Source: Kazachstania africana CBS 2517 (taxonomy: Eukaryota > Ascomycota > Saccharomycetes > Saccharomycetales > Saccharomycetaceae). Taken from it: a DNA stretch of 64,000 bases. The translations under genes and the position numbers were made by a program. The notes beneath the pieces were generated by a model, which worked only from the letters and a program-made list of their open reading frames with translations, had not been told where the DNA came from and searched no databases. The stretch lies in contig NC_018946.1 of assembly GCF_000304475.1 (NCBI RefSeq), positions 744,001 to 808,000 of the forward strand, in the 5' to 3' direction. Of this stretch, positions 53,228 to 64,000 are shown in pieces. Numbering within the stretch: the first letter of the stretch is position 1; each line of letters starts with the position of its first letter.

Positions 53228-54345
53228 AGGTCTGAAGCTGAAGAGCTGTTAGCTACTGATGGTGACGAATTCAATGAGGAGACCAACCAGTTGGTCGAAA
53301 CGAGTGAAGCATTGATCGAGGAACTCAGGGCAAAACAGGCTGCTGGGTTTGCTGTTATGTGCACGTGTATTTTTGTGGATGTTGAGAGGTTCAAGTTGGT
53401 GACTCTTTCTACTTTTAATGGCATTTTGTTGAAGTACCCAAAGAAAAGAAGTGCAAGGGAGAATATGAAAATTAGTGGCTTGAGACAATGCCTTGCTGGT
53501 TTGTGGAAGCATATAATAAGGCCCTCTTTAGAAGGTGACGTCGTGCCGGTACGTACGCCAGCATTATTTGGACACAGCAAGCAAACCCACGAGGTTGTTT
53601 GTGGTGTAAATCCAAGTAGAGACTTTCCAACAAACGGCAGTATCGATGACTACTATGCTTACAAAAAATTGGCGCAAGAATTTCAATCACTGGCACAGTA
53701 TACTTTTGTAGCCTTGATGTAGAACCAGAGAAACGAAGGTGTCATGAAGCTGAGGCAGGCATGTATGATTTGGTGAAAGCAGGTGGGGAACTTTTTGAGA
53801 ATTTTGAGTTTAAAAGCTCAGTTCAAGAGAGATTCACCAGTGCTGTCATCAATTCTAATGAACGGTTGCTGGCTCTTCAAGCAATCACCGCCTTTGGGAG
53901 ATCTTTAACATTTATTCTGCCTGTGTTGGCTCTCAAGAGAAAGCAACCTGGGAAATATGTCCATTTTGTAGCTGTTCCTTACGAATCGTTGAAGATGGCC
54001 ACACGTACGAAGTTGGAAAACGCAGGTTTGGTGGTTGGAGAAACAGGTATGTTGACAGACCTGCATGCTGAAGCTAATCTTTCAGGCGTGGATGTACTCG
54101 TCGGTTGTTTTGATAGCTATGGAGATGCTGGCGTTGCTGATGTAATGAAACTGTGGGAGAAGGTGTTTGGCACGAGACGTAGTCGTGGTATTTTTGTTTT
54201 TGATGAAGCACATGTCTTGTGGCTAGAGAAATCATTTCGAAACATTTTCCATTCAGTGAAAGGTCTCAACTGGAAATCATTTTTGAAAGTGGTGTTTGTT
54301 TCTGCTACGCTGTCGTCAAAACTGGGCCTGTTCTTTATTGTTTAG
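53228..54345 (+). pseudogene. truncated, frameshifted Y'-type subtelomeric helicase relic
   Basis: The frame from 53,228 (RSEAEELLATDGDEFNEE...) to 53,722 and a second frame to 54,345 align in order with the middle of Yrf1, the Y'-element helicase. Matching landmarks are CTCIFVDVERFKLVTLSTF, LRQCLAGLWKHIIRPSLEG, AGGELFENFEFKSS, the degenerate Walker A region (ITAFGRSLTFILPVLALK), FVAVPYESL, the DEAH box (FVFDEAHVLWLE) and the motif III-like FVSATLSS. A single shift near 53,700 breaks it, the GKT of Walker A is lost (now GRSLT), and both ends of the ~1,800-residue protein are missing. It marks this DNA as former subtelomere. Confidence 0.85.
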
Positions 54346-56154
54346 TGAGCATACTGTAGCAGACTTTTGCACAGCTGTAATTTCTCTTTTTGAGACTTTT
54401 TTGATCATTCTTTGATGTTCTTATAAACACAAGTTGAAAAAGAGCTTGCTCTTTTTTGGAGAGTGGATTTTTGTCTTTATTTTTATTATTACAGAGACTT
54501 CTTACACGAATGGATGAGGTTAAGCTAATACCTAGACTTTGTAAAAAATGCGTTTTCTGCTTGTAGTTCAATTTGAGGTTCTGATCTACTAAACTTGCCG
54601 TGCACTAATGGAAGTTCTACCATTAGTGGCCTAAAAGGAAATATAAAGGAGCAAGTTGGGGTCAGAAGTACATTAATACATACCCTACAAGTTCATTTAG
54701 TCACCCTATGATAAATCTGTTCTGCTGGCAATATTTGAAAATCAAGTTATAAAAAGTTTGGTCGTAACTTAGTGAGTCGCTTCCCAGTTTTTACATGCAA
54801 CATTTAGATTGATAATTCTAGTCATAGGAATATATTAACTCCAGAGCTACCAGTTGGTAGGTTGTGGTACTGAGGCTCAAGGTTTTACCTTGTTCCTTTG
54901 GATTTCTTTAACTCTAGGAGACGTGGTTGACTGTGACATAATGGACTATCAAATATGATTATATAGGATTAATCGGCCAAAAGTTTGGTATTTGCTGACA
55001 TTGCCGTGAAGGTACTATTTTAGGCAATATTGCGATCGAAATAAATATAGACGCATCAAAATTCATTCTTTTCTTGCATTAGTCCCAACGGAGACTTCTA
55101 ATCTAAACGTATATCAGTTTTGAAAGCTCAAGCCTAAGGTCAGCTCTATACTGGGGCGTGCCACTTTTGGTGGTAGAAATAAGCTACATTATTAGGATAT
55201 TTCACAAACCCATATAGAAGTCGCTACCTTTTTTAGGGCCCAAACACCTTTTGTCTTTATTCTCTTAGAAACGTAAGGCATGTCCAAACTGCGTTACTGA
55301 ACTCGTTTGTAATTTTCCAGGCTATCCTTTTCTATGAACTACGTAGTTTGCCAATTTTTGAATAAAGTAATGACTGCTATGATTGATACGACATTTGTCA
55401 TTTTGAAAGTATAAAAGTGTGTAGATGTTGTCATTTTGTAGAATGTATATAAAGCTGTCACCTCGAGTCGCAATGACCGAACAGCAGGTTGGTACCATGG
55501 ATAGAACAAAAAAGAGCAAGCTGGTTGCGAAAAGTCAAATCAGCTGAAAGTCTTTACTTTTTGCGGTTAATATGTGCTATTATCAAAGCATAATGCTGTA
55601 GATTTGGGTAGTTAGGCCACTTTAAATTTGCACAACTCATTTGAGTTTGAAACAAGAGTAAATTGCCACTCTATTTTTTGAGAAAGAACATTCAGTTGAG
55701 CTTTTAAGAAATATTTGACTTCTTTTGGTCTTGCCCAAGCATTTAATGTTACCCTTGATTATTCTTACTTGAATATCAAGGTCAGACTGCGAGTACTGCC
55801 TGTTTAAAATTGCTAGGCTCTCGTTCCCGCAAGTTGCTAAGTACCATTTGGGTTCACAGTCTGAGGAAAGCGTGTCAGATGCATTCCCGATAACATCGCG
55901 ACCTATCGGTGCAAAGTTTGCTTGGCCACTACAGCTGTTTCTCATTGCGTACCCAGTCCCTCATCTAATACAGGCCTTTGTAAATCAGGGCATCTCATGC
56001 AGCCTGAAAAAAAAAAGATTCAAATTATATCAAGGAGAGCAACACTAATCGCGCACGGATCTCAATTTCTCGAACTAAAGCAATATATAAAAGGAAGGAC
56101 TTCTGCCACATCTATACTTGGATAAGCTAACTTACCATCCACAAAACAATCGAT
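54346..56154. other. gene-free DNA downstream of the helicase relic
   Basis: 1.8 kb without a recognisable gene or repeat. The last ~200 bp, with CAATATATAAAAGG near 56,081-56,094, probably formed the promoter of the BXI1-like gene. Confidence 0.5.
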
Positions 56155-56937
56155 ATGCAACAACATCAATCGGAAGAAGACTCAAGTTATAGTACTGTTC
56201 TATGTGAAAAGCCTTACTACGATCCTAGCACTATTAGACGATTTCACTTCAGGATTTATTCCTTGTTGTCAGCCCAAGTACTATTCATTTTTGTTGTATC
56301 GCATGTTGTGTGCTACTCAGCTTTGGCCTCGAGCTTTGTCACTTAGAATGCCTGGCTATGTACTGCAAGTACAATAATCGTATTTGTATCCATGTTTAGC
56401 ATGGGTTTCGCTGGAAGAACTGAGAATTTGGAGAAGAGGTCAATCGACCAGGAGTCACAAGTGGAAAAGAAAACTACTTCGTGGCTTACTGAATCTGTAA
56501 GAGGGCAACAGGTTGCTTTTTTCATATTCACCTTGGCCCACTGCTATCGCTTTATCTGGGACTTTTTCATGGATGAAAACGTTGAGGTTCATCTCAAGTA
56601 CTTTATTCCTTCTTTACTATTGGAACTACTCATAAGTGGCACCGTGTGCGATACGAAACTGGGTGACAAGATGGACTTTTTTATGTCGAAGAAAAGTTTG
56701 ATAGCTTGGTCCATCGTACAGGTAACAAGCCTTTTGGGTTTCCTTATTTTATTCTATCAAGGTAAATGCTCCGCTTTGATCTTGCAAATATGGTGTGTAA
56801 TATTTATTATAGCCTACCCCGTCTTCATCATCACTAACATTGTAAGGAAACTCTCTCCAGGCCAAGAATACATGGCTACAGCGTTGCTTTATGCAACTAT
56901 CCCTATGTTATCTTCAGGAGTCATGCGGCTCTCGTAA
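56155..56937 (+). pseudogene. BXI1-like TMBIM membrane protein interrupted by one in-frame TAG
   Basis: One frame of 260 codons with a single stop, TAG at 56,344-56,346. The N-terminal piece (YSTVLCEKPYYDPSTIRRFH, FRIYSLLSAQVLFIF) and the C-terminal piece (YPVFIITNIVRKLSPGQEY ending in SGVMRLS) match the layout of S. cerevisiae Bxi1/Ybh3 (YNL305C), a Bax-inhibitor-1 family protein of the vacuole/ER. About six to seven hydrophobic segments are encoded. The sequence is strongly diverged compared with BXI1, so this is a fast-evolving extra copy. The stop context ACT TAG AAT is not a known readthrough signal. Only one lesion is seen, so inactivation would be recent. Confidence 0.75.
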
Positions 56938-59520
56938 CAATAATGTTAATGTACCGCACCACAACATATGTCTATACAAAACACTCACTCTATATTTTTT
57001 AACAGTGCAATATGAGATAACACTTTGAAAACTGTCATAACCATCCTGCTCGAAGTAGATCAGCCATTGGATATGCTGGGGAAATTCTACACTACAGAAA
57101 AGACATTCATACAGGTTTTGACTAATCAAAGTTATACAACCGCAATTATGAGGCTGTTATGAGTGATAACATCACTATTGCTGAAAGAATAAGCATGAGT
57201 CTCCGTCATATTTTCTCTTTTCTAGAATTATTATAAATGACAATTACAAATAATCGAACATTTCGATAATAGGCGGCTAAATTTATCGAGTGTTACTGTT
57301 TGCATATGGATATGTGTTGTAAAGATTGACTGAATTCAACTATGGCATTATTACCTAGATTTCTAAAAGTTCTTGCTGAAAATCTTGCTCCACCTGAGAC
57401 AAAGTCGTGGAATTCATAGTTGGAAATTTGGACTTAATAGACCAAACACCAAGCACTACTTACAATTAAATAGCAGGGGTGCATTTCCTCAAGAGTTATT
57501 CTATTTGCTTACTAATCCCTATGCTTAAATCAAAATCGACAAATAAGCTGTTTCACAAAGAGAAATTTATGGGCAGTGTTATTCTTGAACTTAACTGATT
57601 TATTACTTCTTGTCTTGCTCTCCTATCTCTCAAGCAAAATCTAAAACTATTCAAAAACAATCGATATCCTAACTGGTGGTTATTAAAAAGAAAATGGACC
57701 ATATGTATAATTCGACTTCCACAGAGAATAGGGCCATTGTTCCATGTAGTTTCACGTATGCCTCAATTTTGTAGCCTTACTGAGCTTTGAGAAATAGTCC
57801 GTCTCATTTACTGAAGAAGTATAATAGTTCCGAAATATGGGAGTGCTGGAGATATCAAACTCCATATTACAGCAGCAGTTAGTTCAACAAGGGTCTTGCA
57901 ATATATTCCTATATCATAATACCATTTAATATATCCAGTGATAAGATGAAACCAATCTGTCACACAGAAGGCTTTAGAGCAATAAATCCAATAAACACAT
58001 TTTGATTATAGATAAACTCTTCCTCTTCCCATGATCAATATATGTTAGACCATCTTTTCATATAAGAAAGGAACCATTTGAAAATTCATTAGAAGCGGCA
58101 GTATGTTTGGGTAAGACCATGCTTTTAAAGGCTCATTTTCGAGTTCAGAGAACCTTTTTCCTTACAAGGAGTTGCTTTGACCTCTCTTCTTGCCATCAAG
58201 TTAAAACTGCAGTTGCCGTCAACTTTTCCCACCACTTAGCAATACCATTGTCAGAGCCAAATTTGCGGCGCAACCCCAGGTCCAAGGAACATGGTCAGAG
58301 CTAGATCTCCCCTTGGAAGCACTCAGGATATCAAATGGACAGTTTGCAATTGGATGCAATTTTGGTTCCCATATAAGAAAGAAAAGAAGCGATTGCACTA
58401 TTACCGAATATTATAGATTTCCAGGCTGCTGCCATTACGTACATAACGCGCGTCCAGCATAAGAAACAAACTGAGATGATCAGGAAGCTACATGTGTCTG
58501 CTCACAAAATATGGTAAAGTTTGAAAACTCCAGGAAAAATGAGCATCGTGGAAATCTCAGCTAATTCGAAAGTTCAATTGTTTTTTTTTGAAAGATGCCC
58601 TAACAAGGCGTATTTGATACAACTAGTTCTTCTTTTCTTGATTGTAAGATCGAAATTTCTCTTTGTTCGAGGAAAAGTGATAAAAGAGATGCAATGGGTG
58701 GTCCCGTGGCCTTTCTAGGTCTCCCGGGGCAGCACCAGTTTTACATTATCTGTCGTAAGTTGTGTTTTAGTGGGGCAGCATAGGACAGCAATATTCTCCC
58801 CTATCAAAAGCACAACAATAAGACGTCTGGCTCCATCAACTTAATTTGGTTCGTTAATTTTTATAGATCTAGAGATGGCGTTGCAGAGTGATAACTTCTA
58901 CTCGTGTTATATTTTGGAACTATGGATGCCGCATCAGAAAGTCCAATAGTGTGTATGACTGTGACATTATTTAAACTAGAAAATACTCAACAGAAATGTA
59001 GTTATCGACCACCAATTAAAGCAGGGTTGAGCGTCCGGTAATTTTCAATTGTAAGTACTAAGTGGACGTCTTTGATTCGTGGTGTACTCGTGAAACAAGA
59101 AAAAGAAACGTTTTTTTGCAAGAATAACTGAACCATGTTAAAGAGAGATACGTTAAAACGTATGACACGGTTGGCGTATATCTGTAATTTGTGCGATTAG
59201 AATCATGTTGCGAAAAAACTTATGCGCAACGTACAAAGAAGGTTTCGGTCATCCGACCACTTTGGGAGGGATGATACTATCCAGTACCAAATCATTCTTT
59301 CTTCACAGACATATTTCTTCTTTCAATTAATGCCATCCGCCAACTTTTCTCCCAATACCTTATGTTCAACAAAGACAGCTTCCAGCATTAAAATGGTAGG
59401 GAGAATCTCGTATAAATAGTGCGGACTCTGGGATATATTGCGAAAAAATGAAAAATCCAAATTCTCTTTATTTGGATCCTTCTAATAAGCAACAGTGTTT
59501 CGAAATCAAGTTCTCCTCAC
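56938..59520. other. 2.6-kb gene-free stretch
   Basis: No supported gene. Frames at 58,107-58,304, 58,521-58,718 and 59,222-59,419 are unrecognised and two of the three lack an ATG at their head. The segment around 58.1-58.5 kb looks less AT-rich and may be a relic of an unidentified coding sequence. The last ~110 bp form a TATA-containing promoter. Confidence 0.45.
59411..59418 (+). promoter_or_regulatory. TATA box of the truncated secreted-protein gene
   Basis: TATAAATA, 110 bp upstream of the ATG at 59,521. The paralogue at 61,736 has the same element at almost the same distance. Confidence 0.55.
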
Positions 59521-59898
59521 ATGCTGAAAGCGACATTTTATTCTGCTTTCTTATTATCTCTATGCTTTATTTTTGATTTTGCATATGGATCAAACGTAAT
59601 CTTAACAGCAAATGATACAATTGTTATTTTACCCGATGATTTGGTCATTACCAGGGTTCTGAATGGAATTGCACATACATTTAATGATGATGAATATTTT
59701 GACGATTCGCTACAACATACTCGTATTTATGCGGAATACGAAGGGGAAACTTACCAGTTATCGCCGGATCGTATGACGGGTGCATTGAGTGAAGACGAAA
59801 TCTCCCTCTTTGTATATCTATCAACTTTTGGTATAGCAACTCTAGCAATGAGAATATCGACTTCAGATTACGTGGCTAAAACACAAAATCCACGGTAA
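59521..59898 (+). pseudogene. small secreted protein, truncated paralogue of the 61.7-kb gene
   Basis: 125 residues with a clear signal peptide (MLKATFYSAFLLSLCFIFDF, cleavage after AYG). The domain that follows matches the gene at 61,736: SNVIL, ILPDDLVITR, DDEYFDDSLQHTRIYAEYEG and EDEISLFVYLSTFGIA. After that point similarity fades and a stop occurs, so the whole Cys-rich C-terminal half of the paralogue is missing. It keeps a TATA box 110 bp upstream. It may be a truncated pseudogene or a short secreted variant. Family and function are not recognised. Confidence 0.6.
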
Positions 59899-61735
59899 TA
59901 GCATAAATTCCGAGAATTTGCGGGTCCACTAATTGGAACTACGATTTGAAATTTTTGGCCATTTAAAACATGTTATGACTTACTCTCGAAAAGGCTATAT
60001 ATATATATGTAGCCTGAAAATGAAATAAGGCAAACTTTAGTCCTTATGAACTACTTTAGAAGACATAAACAAGTGTGATTTCCAGCGGAAGTGCTCGTTA
60101 GCCAGCCGTTACACCATGACTCAGAAATTTACTATTAGCCTCTAAGCTGCATAAGAAACCTCCATGCCTAAAACTATCAAACATGCTGAACAAGAATAAC
60201 TATTGATAAAGGTTCGGTGCGAAGCATGGGGACGCTACCAGAAAAAGCAAAATGATTAGTGTCAGACATACATAGTAATGGGGTGTTGATATGCATCGAT
60301 ATGTTGATGTTCCTCATTCTATTATATGTAGAAAAAGGTATATTTAAATCCCGCTATAACACATATTCATGTAGTGGAATATATCATGGGTATTTACACC
60401 TCGTTCAAACTCTTGGAGGTTGAATAGGCTTCGATGTACCGAGTCCAAAGCTAAGTAGGAAGATAGAAAGCTGGTATCCTGCGCTGTTTAGACATCAAAT
60501 CTCAGTTAGTGTAGCATAAGAGCTTTTCGTGCCTTGACTGACAAATGTAGACTTAAATTGCGGCGACTGTGAACAAGGCATAAATACCAATGATATATTC
60601 TTCTTACCGAAAGAAAGATTTCCATTCAGTTTGTATACATTATATTCTGTATAGTAAGAGAAGGAGCCACAGAGCACTGACACAAATCAAATATACTTAT
60701 GTTAGATAATGTCTGCTCACAACAATCTACAACGAGCAATCCTCCTAAGATGTTTGCTGAACATATCATCATCCAAAGATTGGTTCAACACACGCCAACT
60801 CTAATTTACCTTTACATTTATCGACTAAGACATACAAATAATCTTACGATACATCAAGGTATCTGTGCTGCCTAAATAGCGCTTGCGTAGCGTATACAGG
60901 AAGCCAGCTTCCTAACTTCCTGTGCCGTTTTGTTTTCTCGTATTTGAAGTTGATCTAACCTTCGGTATAAATCTTTTTTTTAATTATATTGGAAATAAGT
61001 TACCGAAGCTTATCCAATGTTGAATAGAACGAAGACGTACAATATTCGACAGAATCTGTTCCTGTAAATTCTGAACTTGAACTCAGCAACATCTTAAGCA
61101 AGTTAAAATATTGAGCACTTGAAAAGGAGCAAACGGAAAGAAATCACTGTTCCTCGTTTAAATTAGACCCCCCCATAACGCATCCTTTTGACAGTATAAA
61201 AATCATAACATCTGTTCATGGACTTTACTTGAGCAGATCCCACGTCATTGCTCGGACATTCCTGTCAAGTTTTTTTTGTTATTGCGCGCACTCAAAATAT
61301 TGCCCGATCATGTGGTCATACCTGCACATTTTTTCGATGAATCATGTTACTTGATGCATTAACTTCAATTTTCTGGACTCAGATCTTACTAACTATTGGA
61401 TGCAACTGAGACACTCGGTCGGAACAGGATATTTCACACGGAGTTTCTTTGACTTAAGCCATAAAAAGAAAGCTGCATGCAATAGTATACCAGCGATAGA
61501 CATAAAAAAGCAGAATCAGCAACTGCCTTTGCATGAAACGAATTTTTTTCTTGGTCTCCTGAGTTGTTGGGACCTATTATAGTTTTTGTTTTCTCCTTTT
61601 CCCCCTTTACTATGAAATCCATAGCACTTTGTATAAATAAAAGCTGGGATGTGCAAATTTTTCTAATACAGTGTACCGGTTCATATTCATTTTTGCGCTC
61701 TATCAACAATAAAAAGGCAGTAAGAAACTAGTAAT
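59899..61735. other. spacer between the two secreted-protein paralogues
   Basis: 1.8 kb without a supported gene. Short frames (60,495-60,683, 61,400-61,582, 61,434-61,709) are not convincing. The final ~100 bp hold the TATA box of the next gene. Confidence 0.5.
61632..61640 (+). promoter_or_regulatory. TATA box of the 61.7-kb secreted-protein gene
   Basis: TATAAATAA, 104 bp upstream of the ATG at 61,736, matching the position of the TATA box in the 59.5-kb paralogue. Confidence 0.55.
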
Positions 61736-62365
61736 ATGCGGAAAATCACAAAGTTATTCTTGTTCACATCACTGCTATCTGTTTTCACGCGTAATTTCTC
61801 ATATGCATCTAATGTTATACTAATAGCAGATAATACTATCGTTATGTTGCCAGATGATTTAATTATCAGCAGAACAATAAATGGCACCTCTATTCCTTTT
61901 ACTAGCGACGAATATTTTGATGAATCAATTAATCACACATCTATCTATGCACAGTATGCTGGAGAGACCTATCCATTACCTTCTAACTATACAACGGGTA
62001 TATTAGCCGAGGATGAGATCTCGTTATTTGGATATTTATCCACTTTTGGAATTGCGAGACTTGCAAAGGAAACGGTGGAGCTTTCAGACTGTACCGATAG
62101 TGAAGAAACAGCGTTAATTGCCCGAGGTTATAGTGGTGGATCTGCCCTCGTCGTTCGAGTTTTTATTAATTCATTGGGAAAATTTAAGCAGTGCTATCTG
62201 ACTAGCAAAAGCGGAAAAAATTGTTATTATTCTCAGTGTCAAAGCAGAGGTGCCAAATGCTTAATTAATGAATATACTTTAAGATGTAACCAGTCTGGTG
62301 ATTGGAGTGCTGCGGCATGTAAGTCATGTAAATGTGCGGCTGGATACACTTACGATTCTTTCTAA
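61736..62365 (+). CDS. Cys-rich secreted protein of unknown function (intact)
   Basis: 209 residues. A signal peptide covers about 1-24 (MRKITKLFLFTSLLSVFTRN, cleavage after SYA). The N-terminal domain (25-110: SNVILIADNTIVMLPDDLII, SDEYFDESINHTSIYAQY, EDEISLFGYLSTFGIARLA) is shared with the truncated copy at 59.5 kb. The C-terminal half holds nine Cys (119, 153, 163, 168, 175, 184, 195, 198, 200), ending CKSCKCAAGYTYDSF. Asn-X-Ser/Thr sites lie at about 49, 67, 84 and 185. There is no membrane or GPI-like tail. I do not recognise the family. A small, secreted, disulphide-rich, subtelomeric protein in a yeast could be a cell-wall, signalling or antagonistic factor, but nothing in the sequence decides this. 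Confidence 0.75.
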   Translation: MRKITKLFLFTSLLSVFTRNFSYASNVILIADNTIVMLPDDLIISRTINGTSIPFTSDEYFDESINHTSIYAQYAGETYPLPSNYTTGILAEDEISLFGYLSTFGIARLAKETVELSDCTDSEETALIARGYSGGSALVVRVFINSLGKFKQCYLTSKSGKNCYYSQCQSRGAKCLINEYTLRCNQSGDWSAAACKSCKCAAGYTYDSF

Positions 62366-63063
62366 ATTTTTCATGAACTTTTACGGTATGAAAAAAAAAA
62401 TCTATATAATAAAGATATACCAATTCAAAGAGAAAACAAACAAAAAAACAAACAAAAACACACACAATCTGTTAGATAACTCTATTCCTTGTTTTTTTGC
62501 ACGCTTCCGTCCATAAATTTATTGCAAATATCAGTCTATACATAGAGTAAGTACTTCAAACTCACAGAGTGGTGATTTGCCGTTCGAACAGTTAGCTTCC
62601 CTTCCAAATTTTGAGGTCCTTGGCTCTTTATAGACTTTGATTGACTGAAATAAAGCTACAAGTTAGACGTTTATGAATTATATATAAAGTTAAGTAGTAA
62701 GGTTCTACCTTCTTATATAAGGATATCTTGTAATATGGTCTTAAATAGATGTAACTATACCGGACTCTAACGTCCCATCGCCCTGATTGAGAGCGATTGA
62801 CCACGAGTTCCATTCTGCTGTAACTTATCTCAAGTGTTTTAGTTCACCGTCTTCTACTGTTACTAACACACATTACACTTATCAATGGGCCAGAATCTTA
62901 CCATCCTTATATCATGTATCTACTCTTACTGATACGTCATTGCATAATTTTCTTTTTTTCTCGAATAAGATAAAAGCGAAGATCTGATCTTGAAAAAGTT
63001 CTTCCATTGTCAAGGTCATCGAGAAAAGTAACAATTAGCACGGCTAAATATTAGAGTCAATCA
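62366..63063. other. gene-free spacer
   Basis: 700 bp with A-rich AAACAAAC-type low-complexity sequence just downstream of the secreted-protein gene (about 62,430-62,465). No gene is recognised. Confidence 0.5.
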
Positions 63064-64000
63064 ATGAAAGTTACTATTAACGAACGTTTTTCCGTTGTGG
63101 AGGGTTGGGTTGTTGATGAAAGAAATTGTAAAGTTATTGCGAAATCAATCGTTACACGGATGCTTTCTGAGCGAGAGATAGAGCTATTAAACGCACAAGT
63201 ATTGCAAGAATATGACGCAATCGACAGATCCGGAACTATAATCTTTGAATACAGCTCTGGGGAGCTACAAAATATGAAAAAATCATCACGTTTACCAATT
63301 CTGTGAGACGTACGATGGTATTATCCTCATAAAGGAGGCAGGCTATGCACAAAAACAAAAGGAGAATCAAAAGAGCATTCGTGGAAAGACGTCATCGTGT
63401 CTCCTTGAAGGGAAGAAACTACATTTACCTGAAAAGAATACATCCAAGTAACGGAGAAGTGCCAGAAATGTATGATGTGTTCGATAATGTAGAACAGACA
63501 AGAGATAATAGAGTTAGCTCAATGATTAGATACCAGCTATTTGCATTTTATTGACGAAGATTACGACATTATTATGTCATACGATGCAGAGGAAATGAGA
63601 CCATTTTGAAGAAGAATTTTGTTAAGGAAGCTTATGCCAATGCTAGAAGAAATGGTAAGCTCTACTTTGGCGGGGACTTTCATGTTGGTAAAAATGCATT
63701 CATCAAGGATTTGACTAAACAAACTGTTGAAGAATACGGAAGACGGTTGGCGTGCCCGCTTTATATTTTGATTAATGGATACAAATTATCATTTCTCAGA
63801 GAAAAGGACTTTTTGCCAGAACATAGAATAGAAGCTTTGAACAACCTTGAAAATGAAGGCCAATGCGTCTCTATTTATTACGATACAATTTACGATATAT
63901 TGACCGAAGGGGGTTGCCACGAGTATTTCACGAGATGGGTTCATTCCTGCTGCTTCAACTTCAACGAATGGGTGTCATATGGGCATCCCTGTCCACGACT
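63064..64000 (+). pseudogene. decayed unidentified gene, cut by the right window edge
   Basis: Coding-like sequence runs through at least four frame changes. Segments are 63,064-63,306 (ATG frame, MKVTINERFSVVEGWVVDER), 63,345-63,554 (YLKRIHPSNGEVPEMYDVFD), about 63,541-63,609 (FIDEDYDIIMSYDAEEMRPF) and 63,609-64,000 (VKEAYANARRNGKLYFGGDF, LPEHRIEALNNLENEGQCV, TEGGCHEYFTRWVHSCCFNF), which is still open at the edge. Codon use and composition look like a real yeast protein, and the last 130 codons are uninterrupted. I do not recognise the family. It may be a subtelomeric family gene in decay or a gene in a poorly sequenced part of the assembly. Confidence 0.6.

Noticed and set aside
55637..56125. 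Overlapping frames upstream of the BXI1-like gene
   Set aside because: No similarity, mutually overlapping, and they occupy the likely promoter.
61434..61709. 91-codon minus-strand frame upstream of the secreted-protein gene
   Set aside because: Begins at TTG and covers the TATA box of the downstream gene; no similarity.

Overview
The window is nuclear DNA of a budding yeast of the family Saccharomycetaceae. The evidence is compact, mostly intronless genes with close Saccharomyces cerevisiae counterparts, conserved gene order in blocks, one short intron with GTACGT / TACTAAC / TACAG signals, a tRNA-Glu(UUC) of the yeast type, AT-rich intergenic DNA and a relic of a Y'-type subtelomeric helicase. 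The genus cannot be fixed from the sequence; whole-genome-duplication status is also unresolved. A three-base N gap at 43,684-43,686 shows this is a draft assembly, so single-base frameshifts should be read with care.

Layout. 1-7.9 kb: ENP1-HIS7-ARO4-SPO23, the same order and orientation as YBR247C-YBR250W. 8.8-12.8 kb: a CUP9/TOS8-type homeodomain gene, a 1.8-kb gene-free stretch, tRNA-Glu and PPQ1 (chromosome XVI left-arm neighbours in S. cerevisiae). 14.1-33.6 kb: a long block collinear with YPR145W-YPR159W: ASN1/2, a YPR148C homologue, a short YGR130C homologue, NCE102, SUE1-like, URN1, MAY24 (spliced), PIN3, NCA2, TDA6/VPS62, CUR1/BTN2 and KRE6/SKN1. The adjacency of the YPR148C and YGR130C homologues merges two S. 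cerevisiae paralogous tracks. TPO3 is not present between NCA2 and TDA6. 34.0-42.0 kb: LAA1 and CBP1, convergent, as on chromosome X but without NUC1 between them. 42.7-43.8 kb: YIM1.

44-64 kb is a gene-poor, subtelomere-like graveyard. It holds three copies of an unnamed secreted protein with a C-terminal LysM-like domain (one intact, two broken) with related flanks; a decayed old yellow enzyme (OYE) copy; a truncated, frameshifted Y'-like helicase; a BXI1-like membrane protein interrupted by a single TAG; two paralogous small secreted proteins (one full length with nine cysteines in its C-terminal half, one truncated); and a decayed unidentified gene running off the right edge.

Functional links: HIS7 and ARO4 carry TGACTCA elements fitting Gcn4/Bas1 control of amino-acid synthesis, with asparagine synthetase a third amino-acid gene. 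YPR148C, YGR130C and NCE102 homologues form a plasma-membrane/eisosome-linked trio. SPO23 has a perfect mid-sporulation element, and the CUR1/BTN2 gene has a perfect four-unit heat-shock element. The most novel material is the two families of secreted proteins at 45-62 kb, whose function is unknown.
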